64,000 bases of DNA. Source: Roseibium sp. Sym1 (lineage in GTDB: Bacteria > Pseudomonadota > Alphaproteobacteria > Rhizobiales > Stappiaceae). Below the pieces are notes generated by a model that was not told where the DNA came from, searched no databases, and saw only the letters and a list, made by a program, of their open reading frames with translations. A program made the translations under genes and the position numbers. The stretch spans positions 4,128,501 through 4,192,500 of the forward strand of contig NZ_CP114786.1 of the NCBI RefSeq assembly GCF_027359675.1, written 5' to 3'. Positions 63,852 through 64,000 of the stretch are shown here, piece after piece (position 1 is the first letter of the stretch; the number at the start of each line of letters is the position of its first letter).

Positions 63852-63890
63852 ATTGTAACGCTACAATTTTCCAAATTGAGCATATTGTAA
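63852..63890. promoter_or_regulatory. Candidate MocR operator
   Basis: ATTGTA-ACGC-TACAAT perfect palindrome at 63852-63867 and a further ATTGTAA half site at 63884-63890, 32 bases from the first, about three helical turns. Paired direct half sites are typical of MocR binding. Confidence 0.5.
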
Positions 63891-63908
63891 CCCTTGAAAG
63901 GAAGGAAA

Positions 63909-64000
63909 ATGAGTTCAATCGAAACAATAACGGCACGCCCGGTCGCAAGGCTGCGCCCCGGCCAGTCGCTCCTGAAGTTGCTGCTGGCTCAACTGCTCAA
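63909..64000 (+). CDS. Start of an unidentified gene (truncated by window edge)
   Basis: The ATG at 63909 has AAGGAAG upstream, and the visible part begins MSSIETITARPVARLRPGQS, followed by a Leu-rich stretch. Only 30 residues are visible. It is divergent from the MocR gene and the probable target of it. It could be a short DUF1127-type protein or a membrane protein; not decidable here. Confidence 0.5.
   Translation, partial: MSSIETITARPVARLRPGQSLLKLLLAQLL

Overview
The window is GC-rich chromosomal DNA from an alphaproteobacterium, most likely of the order Hyphomicrobiales (Rhizobiales). A marine Stappia/Labrenzia/Roseibium-type organism would fit, but that genus-level guess rests on overall gene flavour only. 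Evidence for the class: the purL-bolA-grxD and rpsD-murI-trmJ blocks, a 205-residue S4 protein, a TAXI-type TRAP transporter, MocR/AraC/LysR-rich regulation, and dispersed GC-rich hairpin repeats typical of this group. No rRNA, tRNA, CRISPR array or complete insertion sequence was seen.

Layout. 0-13 kb: a Tat-type cupin protein divergent from an AraC regulator; a tightly overlapping fetA-fetB-GST operon; NADP isocitrate dehydrogenase (icd); two small secreted proteins; an Rrf2 regulator divergent from a 14-TM-type MFS exporter; a Tgl-like transglutaminase homologue; and a large cyclase-like/AAA ATPase/repeat signalling protein. 13-20 kb: a GGDEF-EAL protein, a MITE-like element, a HAD phosphatase, a YHS-domain protein, a small membrane protein divergent from a cupin-type AraC regulator, and a TetR pair. 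21-31 kb: a trypsin-like protease fused to endonuclease I, a second unrelated (monomeric) isocitrate dehydrogenase, two tandem paralogous membrane proteins, a decayed IS481-type remnant joined to a fragment of a DUF2267 gene, then trmJ and murI and a second MITE-like element. 31-34 kb: an EAL-CBS-GGDEF protein and rpsD. 34-41 kb: a redox/cupin cluster around a LysR gene (cupins, CMD-type protein, NADP-binding oxidoreductase, PQQ-type sugar dehydrogenase, cyclophilin-like protein, SDR) with three near-identical palindromes. 41-47 kb: a LysR-sulfatase-TRAP permease-TAXI binding protein operon. 47-55 kb: ttcA, an exported amidohydrolase, an L,D-transpeptidase, a DUF411 operon and a DUF427-adenylate cyclase fusion. 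55-60 kb: an AT-rich patch with a tiny membrane protein, then grxD-bolA-purL and a CaCA antiporter. 60-64 kb: a MarR-membrane protein-methyltransferase operon and a MocR regulator.

How the parts connect. Three candidate regulons can be read from repeated non-coding motifs. (1) A TCATGAG-N5-CTCATGA palindrome occurs in front of the CMD gene and twice between the cupin/sugar dehydrogenase pair and the cyclophilin-like/SDR pair, and fits the T-N11-A rule of the LysR regulator encoded inside the cluster. (2) A TGACCGATCGTCCGG motif lies 84 to 125 bases upstream of three minus-strand genes or operons (YHS protein, 4-TM protein, DUF411 operon), with the AraC gene next to one copy. (3) A TTGTATACAA-type GntR-like palindrome lies upstream of both isocitrate dehydrogenase genes. 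The most unusual proteins are the protease-nuclease fusion (21120-23270) and the transglutaminase homologue (8587-9822).
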